Source of the DNA: Winslowiella toletana
GTDB lineage: Bacteria; Pseudomonadota; Gammaproteobacteria; Enterobacterales; Enterobacteriaceae
Length of the DNA stretch: 64,000 nt
Direction of reading: 5' to 3'
Assembly (NCBI RefSeq): GCF_032164335.1
Contig: NZ_CP134152.1
Location: 2,108,001 to 2,172,000, forward strand
The notes beneath the pieces are model-generated. The model was not told where the DNA came from and made no database searches. It saw nothing but the letters and a program-made list of their open reading frames with translations. Within the stretch, counting starts at the first letter, position 1. Each line of letters opens with the position of its first letter. Below, piece after piece: positions 47,801-58,855 of the stretch. The position numbers and the translations under genes were made by a program.

Positions 47801-49057
47801 ATGACACTGCTGGCCCTCGGAATTAATCACAAAACGGCACCTGTTGCTCTGCGCGAACGCGTTACCTTTTCGCCGGATACGCAGGAACAGGCCCTTAACA
47901 GCCTGCTGGCGCAGCCACTTGTGCAGGGCGGCGTTGTCCTGTCTACCTGTAACCGTACCGAGCTGTATCTGAGTGTAGAACAACAAGAGAATCTGCAAGA
48001 GCAGCTGGTTCGCTGGTTGTGTGACTATCATCAGCTGAGTGCGGATGAGGTGAGAAAAAGCCTTTACTGGCATCATGATAACGAAGCAGTCAGCCATCTG
48101 ATGCGCGTTGCCAGTGGGCTGGATTCGCTGGTGCTGGGCGAACCACAGATTCTTGGTCAGGTGAAAAAAGCCTTCGCCGACTCTCAGCGCGGCCACTCGC
48201 TTTCCAGCGAGCTGGAGCGCATGTTCCAGAAAACCTTCTCCGTTGCGAAACGCGTGCGTACCGAAACTGATATCGGTGCCAGCGCGGTCTCCGTGGCGTT
48301 TGCCGCCTGTACGCTGGCGCGCCAGATTTTCGAATCGTTGGCGACGGTGAATGTGCTGCTGGTCGGTGCGGGTGAAACCATCGAACTGGTCGCGCGTCAT
48401 TTACGCGAGCATAAAGTTAAAAAACTGATTATCGCTAACCGTACCCGCGAGCGTGCGCAGCTGCTGGCGGACGAAGTCGGTGCGGAAGTGATCAACCTGG
48501 CGGATATCGACACCCGCCTGGCAGAAGCCGATATCATCATCAGTTCTACCGCCAGCCCTTTACCAATTATCGGTAAAGGCATGGTGGAACGTGCGCTGAA
48601 AGCGCGGCGTAACCAGCCAATGCTGCTGGTGGATATCGCCGTGCCGCGTGATGTGGAGCCGGAAGTCGGCAAGCTGGCTAATGCCTATCTGTACAGCGTT
48701 GACGATTTGCAGCAGATTATCGAAAAAAATATGGCGCAGCGTAAGGCCGCAGCCATCCAGGCTGAAACCATCGTGGTGCAAGAGAGCGGTGAGTTTATGG
48801 CCTGGTTACGTGCGCAAAGTGCGGTGGAAACTATCCGTGATTACCGTTCGCAGGCCGATCAGGTGCGTGCGGAACTGGAAGCGCGTGCGCTGGCTGCACT
48901 GCAACAGGGCGGCGATGCGCAGGCGATTCTGCGCGATCTGGCCCACAAACTGACCAACCGTCTTATTCACGCTCCTACCAAATCTCTCCAGCAGGCCGCT
49001 CGCGATGGCGATGACGAACGTCTGCAGATCCTGCGCGACAGCCTCGGGCTGGATTAG
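47801..49057 (+). CDS. hemA: Glutamyl-tRNA reductase
   Basis: First committed enzyme of haem biosynthesis via the C5 pathway; reduces glutamyl-tRNA to glutamate-1-semialdehyde using NADPH. The catalytic Cys is in [13 protein letters not shown], the tRNA/substrate region in [17 protein letters not shown], and the Rossmann NADPH site in [17 protein letters not shown]. Length 418 matches E. coli. It heads the conserved hemA-prfA-prmC-sirB2-sirB1-kdsA series, with lolB divergent. Confidence 0.98.
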   Translation: MTLLALGINHKTAPVALRERVTFSPDTQEQALNSLLAQPLVQGGVVLSTCNRTELYLSVEQQENLQEQLVRWLCDYHQLSADEVRKSLYWHHDNEAVSHLMRVASGLDSLVLGEPQILGQVKKAFADSQRGHSLSSELERMFQKTFSVAKRVRTETDIGASAVSVAFAACTLARQIFESLATVNVLLVGAGETIELVARHLREHKVKKLIIANRTRERAQLLADEVGAEVINLADIDTRLAEADIIISSTASPLPIIGKGMVERALKARRNQPMLLVDIAVPRDVEPEVGKLANAYLYSVDDLQQIIEKNMAQRKAAAIQAETIVVQESGEFMAWLRAQSAVETIRDYRSQADQVRAELEARALAALQQGGDAQAILRDLAHKLTNRLIHAPTKSLQQAARDGDDERLQILRDSLGLD

Positions 49058-49126
49058 GTAGCGTCAACCGCAGTACCGCGACGCTACCCATTTAACGAAC
49101 TCTATTTACAAGGTAAATAACACCAC

Positions 49127-50209
49127 ATGAAGACTTCTATTGTTGCCAAACTGGAAGCCTTGCAGGAGCGCCACGAAGAAGTGGAGGCGATGCTCGGTGA
49201 TGCGGGCGTGATCGCCGATCAGGACCGTTTCCGCGCACTGTCTCGCGAATATGCCCAGCTTACCGATGTCAGCCAGTGTTTTCGTCAGTGGCAGCAGGTG
49301 CAGGAAGATATTGAAACCGCCGAAATGCTGATCGCCGATCCGGAAATGCGCGATATGGCGCAGGAAGAGTTGAAAGAGGCGCGTGAGCGCAGCGAAGAGC
49401 TGGAACAACAGCTGCAGCTGCTGCTGTTACCAAAAGATCCCGATGACGAGCGTAACTGCTATATCGAAGTTCGCGCCGGAACCGGTGGCGATGAAGCGGC
49501 AATTTTTGCCGGCGATCTGTTCCGCATGTACAGTCGTTATGCTGAATCTCGCCGCTGGCGTGTCGAAGTCATGAGCGCCAATGAAGGCGAACACGGTGGC
49601 TACAAAGAAGTGATCGCCAAAGTGATTGGTGACGGTGCTTACGGCCGCATGAAGTTTGAATCGGGTGGCCATCGCGTGCAGCGCGTGCCGGAAACCGAAT
49701 CGCAGGGCCGTATTCATACTTCTGCCTGTACGGTCGCAGTGATGCCGGAATTGCCGGAAGCAGAGCTGCCGGATATTAATCCGACCGATCTGAAAATCGA
49801 TACCTTCCGCTCTTCGGGAGCCGGTGGTCAGCACGTTAACACCACCGATTCGGCTATCCGTATTACGCACTTACCGACCGGTATCGTCGTCGAGTGCCAG
49901 GACGAGCGTTCTCAGCATAAAAACAAAGCCAAAGCGTTGGCGGTACTCGGTTCACGTATTCGTGCGGCTGAGATGTCGAAACGTCAGGCTGAAGAAGCCT
50001 CAACCCGTCGTAATCTGCTGGGCAGTGGTGATCGTTCCGACCGTAACCGTACCTACAACTTTCCGCAGGGGCGTGTTACCGACCATCGTATTAACCTGAC
50101 CATTTATCGTCTGGATGAAGTGATGGAAGGGAAACTCGATACGCTGATCGAGCCGATTGTGCAGGAATATCAGGCTGACCAGCTGGCCGCGTTGTCCGAG
50201 CAGGATTAA
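49127..50209 (+). CDS. prfA: Peptide chain release factor 1
   Basis: Reads UAA and UAG stop codons and triggers peptide release. The GGQ catalytic motif is in [15 protein letters not shown], the codon-recognition P-x-T-type tripeptide lies within [15 protein letters not shown], and the PCRF domain is at the N-terminus. Length 360 equals E. coli RF1. The stop overlaps the prmC start by one base (TAATG), coupling RF1 to the enzyme that methylates its GGQ glutamine. Confidence 0.98.
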   Translation: MKTSIVAKLEALQERHEEVEAMLGDAGVIADQDRFRALSREYAQLTDVSQCFRQWQQVQEDIETAEMLIADPEMRDMAQEELKEARERSEELEQQLQLLLLPKDPDDERNCYIEVRAGTGGDEAAIFAGDLFRMYSRYAESRRWRVEVMSANEGEHGGYKEVIAKVIGDGAYGRMKFESGGHRVQRVPETESQGRIHTSACTVAVMPELPEAELPDINPTDLKIDTFRSSGAGGQHVNTTDSAIRITHLPTGIVVECQDERSQHKNKAKALAVLGSRIRAAEMSKRQAEEASTRRNLLGSGDRSDRNRTYNFPQGRVTDHRINLTIYRLDEVMEGKLDTLIEPIVQEYQADQLAALSEQD

Positions 50210-51045
50210 TGGATATACGCAGTTGGTTAAAAGCTGCCACTGCCGCGCTGTGCGGCGGTGACAGTCCAAAACGCGATGCGGAAATTTTACTTGGCTTTGT
50301 CACCGGCAAATCCCGCAGCTGGTTGATCGCCTTTGATGAAACCGTGCTGACGGCTGAGCAACTTGCGCAGCTGGAAGGGCTGATCGCCCGTCGCGCTCAG
50401 GGGGAGCCCGTTGCGCACCTTACCGGCGAGCGCGAGTTCTGGTCACTGCCGCTGCGTGTCTCAGCCGCCACCTTGATTCCCCGCCCTGATACTGAAATTC
50501 TCGTCGAACAGGCGCTGGCGCGTCTGCCTGCTGAACCTGCCTCATTACTCGATCTCGGCACCGGCAGCGGTGCCGTGGCGCTGGCGCTGGCCAGTGAACG
50601 CCCTGATTGCCAGATAACCGGCGTTGACCGCATTGATGAGGCGGTGGCGTTGGCGCAGGACAACGCCGACAGGTTGCAGCTGACAAACAGCCACTTCTTG
50701 CGCAGCGACTGGTTTGCCGCGCTGGAAAATCAACGTTTTGACATGATTGTCAGCAATCCTCCCTATATAGACGCTGAAGACCCGCATCTGTTACAGGGCG
50801 ATGTGCGCTTTGAACCGCTGAGTGCGCTGGTAGCGGAAGATCATGGGCTGGCTGATATCAAACAGATCGCCGCCGCCGCGCAGGCTTATTTACAGCCAGC
50901 GGGCTGGTTGTTATTAGAACATGGCTGGCAGCAGGCGGCGGCAGTGCGGGAAATTTTGCGCCAGCACCATTTTTTACAGGTTGAAACCTGTCAGGATTAC
51001 GGCGGCAACGATCGCGTTACCGTCGGTCAGAAATCAATATCATAG
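50209..51045 (+). CDS. prmC: Release factor glutamine methyltransferase
   Basis: SAM-dependent enzyme that methylates the GGQ glutamine of RF1 and RF2. SAM-binding motif LLDLGTGSGAVALALA and catalytic MIVSNPPYIDAEDPHL are clear. The N-terminal helical domain carries the RF-recognition region. Length 278 residues is standard. It starts on the last base of prfA. Confidence 0.97.
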   Translation: MDIRSWLKAATAALCGGDSPKRDAEILLGFVTGKSRSWLIAFDETVLTAEQLAQLEGLIARRAQGEPVAHLTGEREFWSLPLRVSAATLIPRPDTEILVEQALARLPAEPASLLDLGTGSGAVALALASERPDCQITGVDRIDEAVALAQDNADRLQLTNSHFLRSDWFAALENQRFDMIVSNPPYIDAEDPHLLQGDVRFEPLSALVAEDHGLADIKQIAAAAQAYLQPAGWLLLEHGWQQAAAVREILRQHHFLQVETCQDYGGNDRVTVGQKSIS

Positions 51046-51061
51046 AGAACAGGACTTTTTT

Positions 51062-51456
51062 ATGGCCGCTTATTACGCAGCAATTAAACACTTCCATCTG
51101 CTGACGGTTGCCATCACCATTACCCTCTTTATCCTGCGTTTTTACTGGCTGCAGGCGGGTTCTGTCATGCTGCAACGCCGGTGGGTACGCATTGTTCCCC
51201 ATCTGAATGATACCTTACTGTTTGTTTCCGGTATTCTGTTGGTAAACATTACTCATTTTTATCCGTTTTCACCGCAAGGTAGCTGGCTGACTGAGAAGCT
51301 GTTTGGCGTTATTATCTATATCGTGCTCGGCATTATCGTCCTTGGACGCCGTCCGCGCGCGAATAAAGTGCGCTGGATTGCCTTCATCGTGGCGTTAGTG
51401 GTGATCGGAATGATCATCAAGCTGGCCATAAGTAAAATGCCACTGTTGGGGATTGT

Positions 51457-51460
<4 letters not shown>
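51062..51460 (+). CDS. sirB2: SirB2/YchQ family membrane protein
   Basis: A 132-residue inner-membrane protein with four hydrophobic segments (for example FHLLTVAITITLFILRFYWL and GVIIYIVLGIIVLGRR). The ATG at 51062 gives the family-typical start MAAYYAAIKHFH; the longer open frame upstream is not coding. Position between prmC and sirB1 matches enterobacteria. SirB2 has no assigned molecular function. It overlaps sirB1 by four bases. Confidence 0.92.
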
Positions 51461-53156
<1,696 letters not shown>

Positions 53157-53163
53157 CAGACTT

Positions 53164-53190
53164 AAGGCCCGCCTCGCGGGCCTTACTTTT
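53164..53190 (+). terminator. Terminator of the hemA-kdsA series
   Basis: AAGGCCCGC-CTC-GCGGGCCTT followed by ACTTTT, seven bases after the kdsA stop. Confidence 0.88.
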
Positions 53191-53347
53191 ATGTAACCTT
53201 CCTTCCTGCGTTATCCCGGCATTTGCTTAAAAAACATTACAAAATTCATGGCTTTTAAAGAGTTATCTGCTTGCTGAAAAGCAGGTTAATCAGCATATTA
53301 TCGTGAAGCCAACACGATTATGGAAATAACCGATAAGGAGCAGTAGC

Positions 53348-53761
53348 ATGACAAAGATTCTTCCACTGGCATTGCTGGTATTGATGGTCAGCGGATGCGC
53401 GCGTGACGGTAGCGGTATTAATGCTCAGCAGCTGGCTAAGCACAGTTACACCTTACAAAGCGTCGACGGTGTCGTGGTCAGTAGTGAAATGGGCAAACAG
53501 CCGGAGATCGCTATCAGCAGTGATTTGGCCGTTAGCGGCGTGATGTGCAACCGTTTCTTTGGCCAGGGGGAATTGCACGGCAATGTACTGACGGTTAAAC
53601 AGATGGGGTCAACGCGGATGATGTGTGGCGACAGTCAGCTGAACCGTTGGGATGGCGTGATTGGCGATGTGTTAAATCAGGGAGCAACAGTGAAGCTGGA
53701 GCAGGGCAACTTAACCCTGACTGGCGCAGGACACACCCTGAAGTATCAGGCCGCGCAATAA
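53348..53761 (+). CDS. hslJ: HslJ-like META-domain lipoprotein
   Basis: A 137-residue outer-membrane lipoprotein with lipobox VSGC (LVLMVSGCARDG). The META/HslJ domain follows, with characteristic VSGVMCNRFFGQG and TRMMCGDSQLN (two conserved cysteines). In E. coli HslJ is heat-inducible and affects novobiocin resistance. Length close to E. coli (140). Ribosome site AAGGAGCAGTAGC lies before the ATG. Confidence 0.9.
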   Translation: MTKILPLALLVLMVSGCARDGSGINAQQLAKHSYTLQSVDGVVVSSEMGKQPEIAISSDLAVSGVMCNRFFGQGELHGNVLTVKQMGSTRMMCGDSQLNRWDGVIGDVLNQGATVKLEQGNLTLTGAGHTLKYQAAQ

Positions 53762-53791
53762 AAAATGGAGCATATCTGGCGATATGCTCCA
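53760..53791 (-). terminator. Terminator of chaA
   Basis: Read on the minus strand: TGGAGCATATC-GCCA-GATATGCTCCA followed by TTTTTT. The 11-bp stem lies 22 bases past the chaA stop and may also end hslJ on the other strand. Confidence 0.85.
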
Positions 53792-53812
53792 CTGAAAGTT
53801 AATCCGCGGCAG

Positions 53813-54910
53813 TTAAAGCATAATCGTCATCAGATAACCGATAAACAGTGCCAGGTGAGCGGCACCGTTCAGCACATTGGTGCGTCCGGTGGAGAATGAG
53901 ATATGGCAGAGGATTAACACTGAAATCATGATCACCATTTGCGGTGGTTCAAGACCGAAAATCAGCTGCTGATCGGTTAACGTGGCGATAATCGATACCG
54001 CCGGAACGGTTAATGAGATGGTTGCCAGCACCGAACCAAAAAACAGGTTCATCGCACGCTGTACCTGGTTCGCCAGTACCGCCCGAATCGCTCCCAGGCC
54101 TTCCGGTGACAGAATCAGTAACGCTACCAGGAAACCGGTGAACTGGGCCGGTGCATTCAGTTCGGTTAACAGGAACTCCAGCGGATTGGCATTCATCTTG
54201 GTCACGGCAATCACCGCGATCAGATGCACCAGCAACCAGCAGGTATGCCAGCCGCTACCGTGTACCGAGGGCTTACCGTGATGCGGGTCGTCACCATCAT
54301 CTTCGTGTTCATAAACGAACAGGCTTTGGTGCGTTTTGGTCTGAATGAGCAGGAAAACACCGTACATTGACGCGGAAATGGCCGCGATTAACAGTGCCTG
54401 ACCGGTAGTGAAGTTGCCGCCCGGCAGCGCGTTTGGAAACACCAGTACCAGTATCGCCAGCGGGAAAATAGCAATCATGTACTGCTTAACCCCGGCGAGA
54501 TTGACGTACTGGGTGGCGAATTTACGGCCACCTAACAGCAAAGCAAAGCCCACCAGACCAGCGGTGACAATCATGATAATTGAGTACAGGGTATCGCGCA
54601 TCAGCGCAGGTGCGGCGTCGCCTGTGGCCATCAGAGCCGAGATCAGGCTGACCTCGAGGATCACCACCGATAAACTGAGGATCAGTGACCCATAGGGTTC
54701 ACCTAAACGGTGCGCCAGCACGTCGGCATGGCGGACAACGCTGAACGCGCTGCTAAGAATGGCGACTAAAGCCAGCACATTGATGCCGACGACAAAAGAG
54801 AGAGATTGCGATGAGCCCCACATTGCCAGTACGCCCAGCGCGATAATAGGGAAAATCAGTGAAAATTCTTTATGACGTGTTTTTGAGCCTTCTAGCGCTC
54901 CCATAGGCAT
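53813..54910 (-). CDS. chaA: Sodium-potassium/proton antiporter ChaA
   Basis: Inner-membrane cation/proton antiporter of 365 residues with ten or eleven TM segments. The CaCA-family repeats are visible: GEPYGSLILSLSVVILEVSLI in the first half and LSPEGLGAIRAVLANQVQRA in the second, each carrying the acidic residue used for transport. An acidic-His loop (YEHEDDGDDPHH) lies in the middle. It extrudes Na+, K+ and Ca2+ at alkaline pH. chaB, its neighbour in E. coli, is not seen nearby. Confidence 0.95.
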   Translation of the reverse strand: MPMGALEGSKTRHKEFSLIFPIIALGVLAMWGSSQSLSFVVGINVLALVAILSSAFSVVRHADVLAHRLGEPYGSLILSLSVVILEVSLISALMATGDAAPALMRDTLYSIIMIVTAGLVGFALLLGGRKFATQYVNLAGVKQYMIAIFPLAILVLVFPNALPGGNFTTGQALLIAAISASMYGVFLLIQTKTHQSLFVYEHEDDGDDPHHGKPSVHGSGWHTCWLLVHLIAVIAVTKMNANPLEFLLTELNAPAQFTGFLVALLILSPEGLGAIRAVLANQVQRAMNLFFGSVLATISLTVPAVSIIATLTDQQLIFGLEPPQMVIMISVLILCHISFSTGRTNVLNGAAHLALFIGYLMTIML

Positions 54911-55582
54911 TCATCTCCTTAATTAGTGCAATTAGCAGAAACCCGAGTCCAGGCTTCTAAGCATTATGTCGCTTCATTTATTTTACAAGCTGTAACAGTG
55001 TAACAATGTTCGCGGTATAATTATTCAACTTTACGTTATTTTACCCGTTAAGGGGATTTCTCGCTGACAGAGGTGATAAGTCAGTGTTATCCCGATTATA
55101 GGTAAGTTTATCTGTAGGTTATAAGCGTAAAGAACCGCTATAGTCAGGTTTTATTTGAGGTTTTCCTTCATCGTAACAAAGATAAATGATGATTATAGGT
55201 CATTTTGAATCATCCCTGTCAAAACTAGCGGCTTAAACATTCTGAAAATGCGCCAGGCCCCGAAATCAGCGGTGTTGAAGCGGCAACGGAGATGCTTTAT
55301 AACCGCAAAAGTGGCTTAACAGATAGTGGCAAAAATGTTGGCGGTCCCGTGCTCAGGCGCTTGACCCGTCAGCGTTTAACCGCACCTGACAGCGATATCC
55401 TTATGAGCAGTGTGGCAAACGATCAATTTTTTTCGCTGCTAACCGACGCCAAACTTGATCGCCAACAAATAAATGCATATGGTCAGCAGAGTAAGCGCAA
55501 CGCTAAGTGCGCAAATCATTAAATCACTGGATAAAAACGCTCGTCAGTAACAGGGAAGTAAAGCTGTGGCACGGGAGGTTGA
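54911..55582. other. 672-base gap between chaA and chaC
   Basis: The left half is AT-rich and shows no gene. An open frame at 55292-55522 (76 residues, containing APDSDILMSSVANDQFFSLL) has a protein-like composition, and the frame continues upstream without an ATG to about 55230. It lacks a ribosome site and a recognisable family, so it may be a decayed gene. No LDR-type toxin repeats, which sit near chaA in E. coli, were recognised. Confidence 0.35.
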
Positions 55583-56260
55583 ATGTTAACGCGGGATTTC
55601 TTATTAAAAGCAGACTGCAAAACTGCTTTTGGATCGATCGAGGAGTCGCTGCTGTGGACCTGCGAACAGCGCGCAGCATCGCTGGCGGCAGCATTAACCT
55701 GCCGTCCGGATAACAGCCCGGTGTGGATTTTTGGTTATGGTTCACTGATGTGGAATCCGATCTTTGAATCAGACGAAGTTGCCAGCGGCACGCTACATGG
55801 CTGGCACCGCGCTTTCTGCCTGCGGCTGACGGCCGGACGCGGGACTCATCATCAGCCGGGCCGCATGCTGGCGCTGAAAGAGGGTGGCAAAACCAGCGGA
55901 CTGGCATTTCGCCTGCCGGAAGACAAGCTGTATGAAGAGCTTGAGCTGCTGTGGAAACGCGAAATGATCACCGGCTGTTATTTGCCGACCTGGTGCGAGC
56001 TGGCGCTGGAAGACGGCCGTAAAGTGACCGCGCTGGTGTTTGTGATGGATCCGCGCCATCCGCTGTATGAGTCCGACAGCCGATCCACCACCATTGCGCC
56101 TTTAATCGCTCATGCCAGTGGTCCGCTAGGCACTAACGCGCAGTACCTATATTCTCTTGAGCAGGAGTTGAGCAAGCGTGGCATGCATGATGATTGTCTG
56201 ACCGACTTAGTGCAGCAGGTGCGCGAGTTGCAGAGTTGTCATCACGGGATGCAGGGCTAA
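55583..56260 (+). CDS. chaC: ChaC, glutathione-specific gamma-glutamylcyclotransferase
   Basis: Degrades cytosolic glutathione to 5-oxoproline and Cys-Gly. The substrate-binding loop is VWIFGYGSLMWNP; catalytic Glu lies in the later KREMITGCYLP region or close to it, and the family sequence FCLRLTAGRGTHHQPGRMLAL is present. Length 225 is usual. GGGAGGTTG precedes the ATG. In E. coli it follows chaA-chaB; here chaB is missing and chaC is on the opposite strand to chaA. Confidence 0.93.
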   Translation: MLTRDFLLKADCKTAFGSIEESLLWTCEQRAASLAAALTCRPDNSPVWIFGYGSLMWNPIFESDEVASGTLHGWHRAFCLRLTAGRGTHHQPGRMLALKEGGKTSGLAFRLPEDKLYEELELLWKREMITGCYLPTWCELALEDGRKVTALVFVMDPRHPLYESDSRSTTIAPLIAHASGPLGTNAQYLYSLEQELSKRGMHDDCLTDLVQQVRELQSCHHGMQG

Positions 56261-56268
56261 GCGCGTTA

Positions 56269-56296
56269 CCACAGGCGGCAATGACGCCGCTTGTGG
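56269..56296. terminator. Hairpin between chaC and the MFS gene
   Basis: CCACAGGCGGC-N6-GCCGCTTGTGG, an 11-bp stem with one G-U pair, between convergent genes. There is no clear T run. Confidence 0.5.
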
Positions 56297-56300
56297 CCTG

Positions 56301-57500
56301 CTAACCGATGGCCGCTTTGCGTTTTAACAGCAGCAGCAGCAGGACGCCCGAAATAAAAGTTATCACTACCGCCGTCATCATCAGCCAGAGAACAGCCTGG
56401 TTGTTCCCCGCCAGCAAGAACAGAGTGAAGCCAACCACCGGAAGAATCGACTGACAAAACAGCACCACCAGCGATGAAGTGCTCGCCAGTATGGGTGTTG
56501 GAATAATTTCTATCCGCATTACCCGGTTTATATTGCCGGTAATGACCTTACCAATAATCGTGATGGCATAGCATAAAATGAAGATTATCAGGGAAGAGGT
56601 ATGAAAGATTAACAGCAGGGAAGGGATGATGATAATCACTAAGCCAGTGGATAACAGCAGCGTTCTTGAAAGTTTTGCCAGCATCGCGCCATAAAGATAA
56701 GTGCCTGCAACGCCACAAACGCCGGCAGCGACATCAATAAGGCCGAAGTATTTGACCGGCAGCTGCATATTTTGGTCAATTAAAGCGGTGCCGGCTGACT
56801 CGACTAAGCCATCAAACATATTGTTACCGACGGCCAGACCGATAATCGCCAGTATCACTGGCGTGGACAGAATAAACTGTAAAGCGATAAACGGATGTTT
56901 TGGCGGCGCGAGGGTTAACCCTGTTGCCGGGAAGTGCGCCGCTTCCTGAACCTTGTCAAGCTGGCCAGCATGGCGATAAAAGTACCAGGCATTAATCAAG
57001 TAAAACACGCAGGGTATCAACAGCAGAGTTTTATAACCGTAATCAATCAGCAGCATGCCGACTACCGGGCCAATTATCATGCCGAGGAAATCCATTCTTG
57101 CCATCAAATTAACATGATGCTCGCGCTGCTTACTTAACATGGCGATGAGCTTCTCATAGGCAATCATGGTTTGCGAATTACCGATGGAAATCAGACTGCC
57201 GGTGGCACCAAAAGCAATGGCGATAGTCAGTGGGTCAGTAAAATTACTGAAAATAAGTAATAAACATCCGGCGGTTTTAATGCAGTCAGAAATAATCGAT
57301 AACGGCCTGACGCCGGTGTTGTCGATATATTTTCCGATTAACGGGATTAAAATTAAGCGCGGCAACCACCAAATGGCATAGGATAACCCGGAATAAGCCA
57401 GGCTACCCGTGAGCAGATAAACTACCACCGGCGTTAAAAAAACCATCAACCCATCAGCGGTCAATACTAAAAAAAGTAAGGAGAATAATCGATTGGTCAT
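56301..57500 (-). CDS. MFS exporter of the peptide-cupin cassette
   Basis: Major facilitator of 399 residues with 12 hydrophobic segments. The loop after TM2 is GKYIDNTGVRPLSIISD, an MFS A-motif variant, and the organisation resembles the MFS_3/enterobactin-exporter-like group used for small secreted products. Its ATG overlaps the stop of the cupin gene (ATGA), so it is translated with it. It most likely exports whatever the cassette makes (inference). Sequence is more AT-rich than neighbouring core genes. Confidence 0.82.
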   Translation of the reverse strand: MTNRLFSLLFLVLTADGLMVFLTPVVVYLLTGSLAYSGLSYAIWWLPRLILIPLIGKYIDNTGVRPLSIISDCIKTAGCLLLIFSNFTDPLTIAIAFGATGSLISIGNSQTMIAYEKLIAMLSKQREHHVNLMARMDFLGMIIGPVVGMLLIDYGYKTLLLIPCVFYLINAWYFYRHAGQLDKVQEAAHFPATGLTLAPPKHPFIALQFILSTPVILAIIGLAVGNNMFDGLVESAGTALIDQNMQLPVKYFGLIDVAAGVCGVAGTYLYGAMLAKLSRTLLLSTGLVIIIIPSLLLIFHTSSLIIFILCYAITIIGKVITGNINRVMRIEIIPTPILASTSSLVVLFCQSILPVVGFTLFLLAGNNQAVLWLMMTAVVITFISGVLLLLLLKRKAAIG

Positions 57501-58810
57501 TGGCTAGCCTTGTCTTTTACTTTTTCTTTTAACAGTACCTTGACATTTTTTCCAGTGATTTCATCGTAGACTATAACTGATTTCGGTGTGTTATGTGTTG
57601 GTGGTTGTTTCAATATTTCATTTTGTCTGGCTACCATATCAACATAATAATCAATGTCAGCCTCTGTCTGATTTGTATCGTAGCTGATATAATCACTGTT
57701 CTCTATAGGCCAGTCGATAATGTCATGCCCTGGTAAGTAATCACCTTTTTCATCAAGATAGATAACAGGACGATTTACGGTAATGATATTGGCCATATTG
57801 AGCAAGGCATGTGCAACCCCGCACGGGATAATGAGTTCAACATCAGGAGATGGATAGAATGTCAGCTCATCTTTTACAAATAAGGTATCTGATCCCTTTC
57901 TCATGTCAACCAGCATCAGCGTGAGTTGCTGACTTTTACTTCCAAGAAACACCAAGTGGTCTTCCTGACCAAGATGCAATCCGTAAGAGTCAAAGTCATA
58001 ATTCTTTGTTCCGTGTTCGACAAGATATAATGGAGATTTTCTCGTGAGAGGAATAATACAACTCTCTTTTCCTGTTTTAATCGACGGCAGTAATCTAAAT
58101 AATACGCCATTAATACTGGATAGGGATAGGTCAGTTTTACTGATTCCCTCGATTTTTTCTCTTATCTTCAAATTTACTTTTTTACCATCATCAAGCACAA
58201 ACTCACGTGTCTCAGCGTGTTGATACTGATGATTTATCAAATTCTCTGCCTGAAAATCTGCCACCCTATGGTAAACTAAATCCGATGCTTCTTCTGACAT
58301 GGGCTGATAACCAACTATATCATTTGTCGAGATGTTTTCCGGAATGTTGATAATGTCATTTTCTGGCGACCATTGTGTATTGCTATGGTGTATCTGATCC
58401 AGTGGTGGCAGGAGAATTTTATAGGTATTTAAAGTAAATATATTTTCAAGATTATGAAAAGTGTGCGCAACCCCAGGGGGAATAATCAGTGTTTTCTCTG
58501 ATGAGGGAGTAATGTAAAAACTCACTCTTTGTTTGAATGTTGAAGAGTTTTTACGACAATCAATGAACTTTGCGAGTATTAGCTGCTTTTCATTACCGAG
58601 GAAGGTTAAAGTATCCTGTTGCCCAAGATGAATTCCATATTGTCCATACTTAAATTTACTTTCACCATGATATACAATGTTGACAGGATAAGTTGTTGGG
58701 AAGGGGATGACAAATGAGTCTTCTTGTCCATTATTAATCCGCCAGCGAGGGACCCAGTGAAGGCCCTCAATCAAAATTTCACTGTTTAATACTTCAATGT
58801 TATGACTCAT
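57497..58810 (-). CDS. Tandem RmlC-like cupin protein
   Basis: A 437-residue soluble protein made of two homologous halves (about 1-215 and 216-437). Each half has the same ordered motifs: (1) GIHLGQQD / GLHLGQED, (2) TLTFLGNEKQ / HLVFLGSKSQ, (3) DCRKNSSTF / DMRKGSDTL, (4) LIIPPGVAHTFHNLENI / LIIPCGVAHALLNMANI, (5) NDIINIPEN / HDIIDWPIE, (6) DDGKKVNLKIREK / ITGKNVKVLLKEK. Motifs 1, 3, 4 and 5 recall dTDP-4-dehydrorhamnose 3,5-epimerase (RmlC), including the GLHxQ histidine. No nucleotide-sugar genes are adjacent, so the substrate is probably not an ordinary NDP-sugar. Function unknown; fold call fairly secure. Confidence 0.75.
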   Translation of the reverse strand: MSHNIEVLNSEILIEGLHWVPRWRINNGQEDSFVIPFPTTYPVNIVYHGESKFKYGQYGIHLGQQDTLTFLGNEKQLILAKFIDCRKNSSTFKQRVSFYITPSSEKTLIIPPGVAHTFHNLENIFTLNTYKILLPPLDQIHHSNTQWSPENDIINIPENISTNDIVGYQPMSEEASDLVYHRVADFQAENLINHQYQHAETREFVLDDGKKVNLKIREKIEGISKTDLSLSSINGVLFRLLPSIKTGKESCIIPLTRKSPLYLVEHGTKNYDFDSYGLHLGQEDHLVFLGSKSQQLTLMLVDMRKGSDTLFVKDELTFYPSPDVELIIPCGVAHALLNMANIITVNRPVIYLDEKGDYLPGHDIIDWPIENSDYISYDTNQTEADIDYYVDMVARQNEILKQPPTHNTPKSVIVYDEITGKNVKVLLKEKVKDKASQ

Positions 58811-58829
58811 ATTTTTGTCCAGTTGAAGA

Positions 58830-58849
58830 AAGGCAGCACAGGCTGCCTT
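58830..58849 (-). terminator. Attenuator-like hairpin between peptide and cupin genes
   Basis: On the minus strand AAGGCAGC-CTGT-GCTGCCTT followed by TCTTC, seven bases after the peptide stop. The poor T run suggests partial readthrough, giving more peptide message than cupin/exporter message. Confidence 0.6.
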
Positions 58850-58855
58850 ATTTTA

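Noticed and set aside
47792..48400. Minus-strand frame of about 200 codons opposite hemA
   Set aside because: Mirror of hemA codon bias, with no promoter or homologous pattern.
49427..49870. Minus-strand frame within prfA
   Set aside because: Antisense shadow of prfA; no start signals or family features.
53760..53791. Small RNA or toxin repeat at the hslJ/chaA junction
   Set aside because: The strong palindrome with U6 on the minus strand is fully explained as the chaA terminator.
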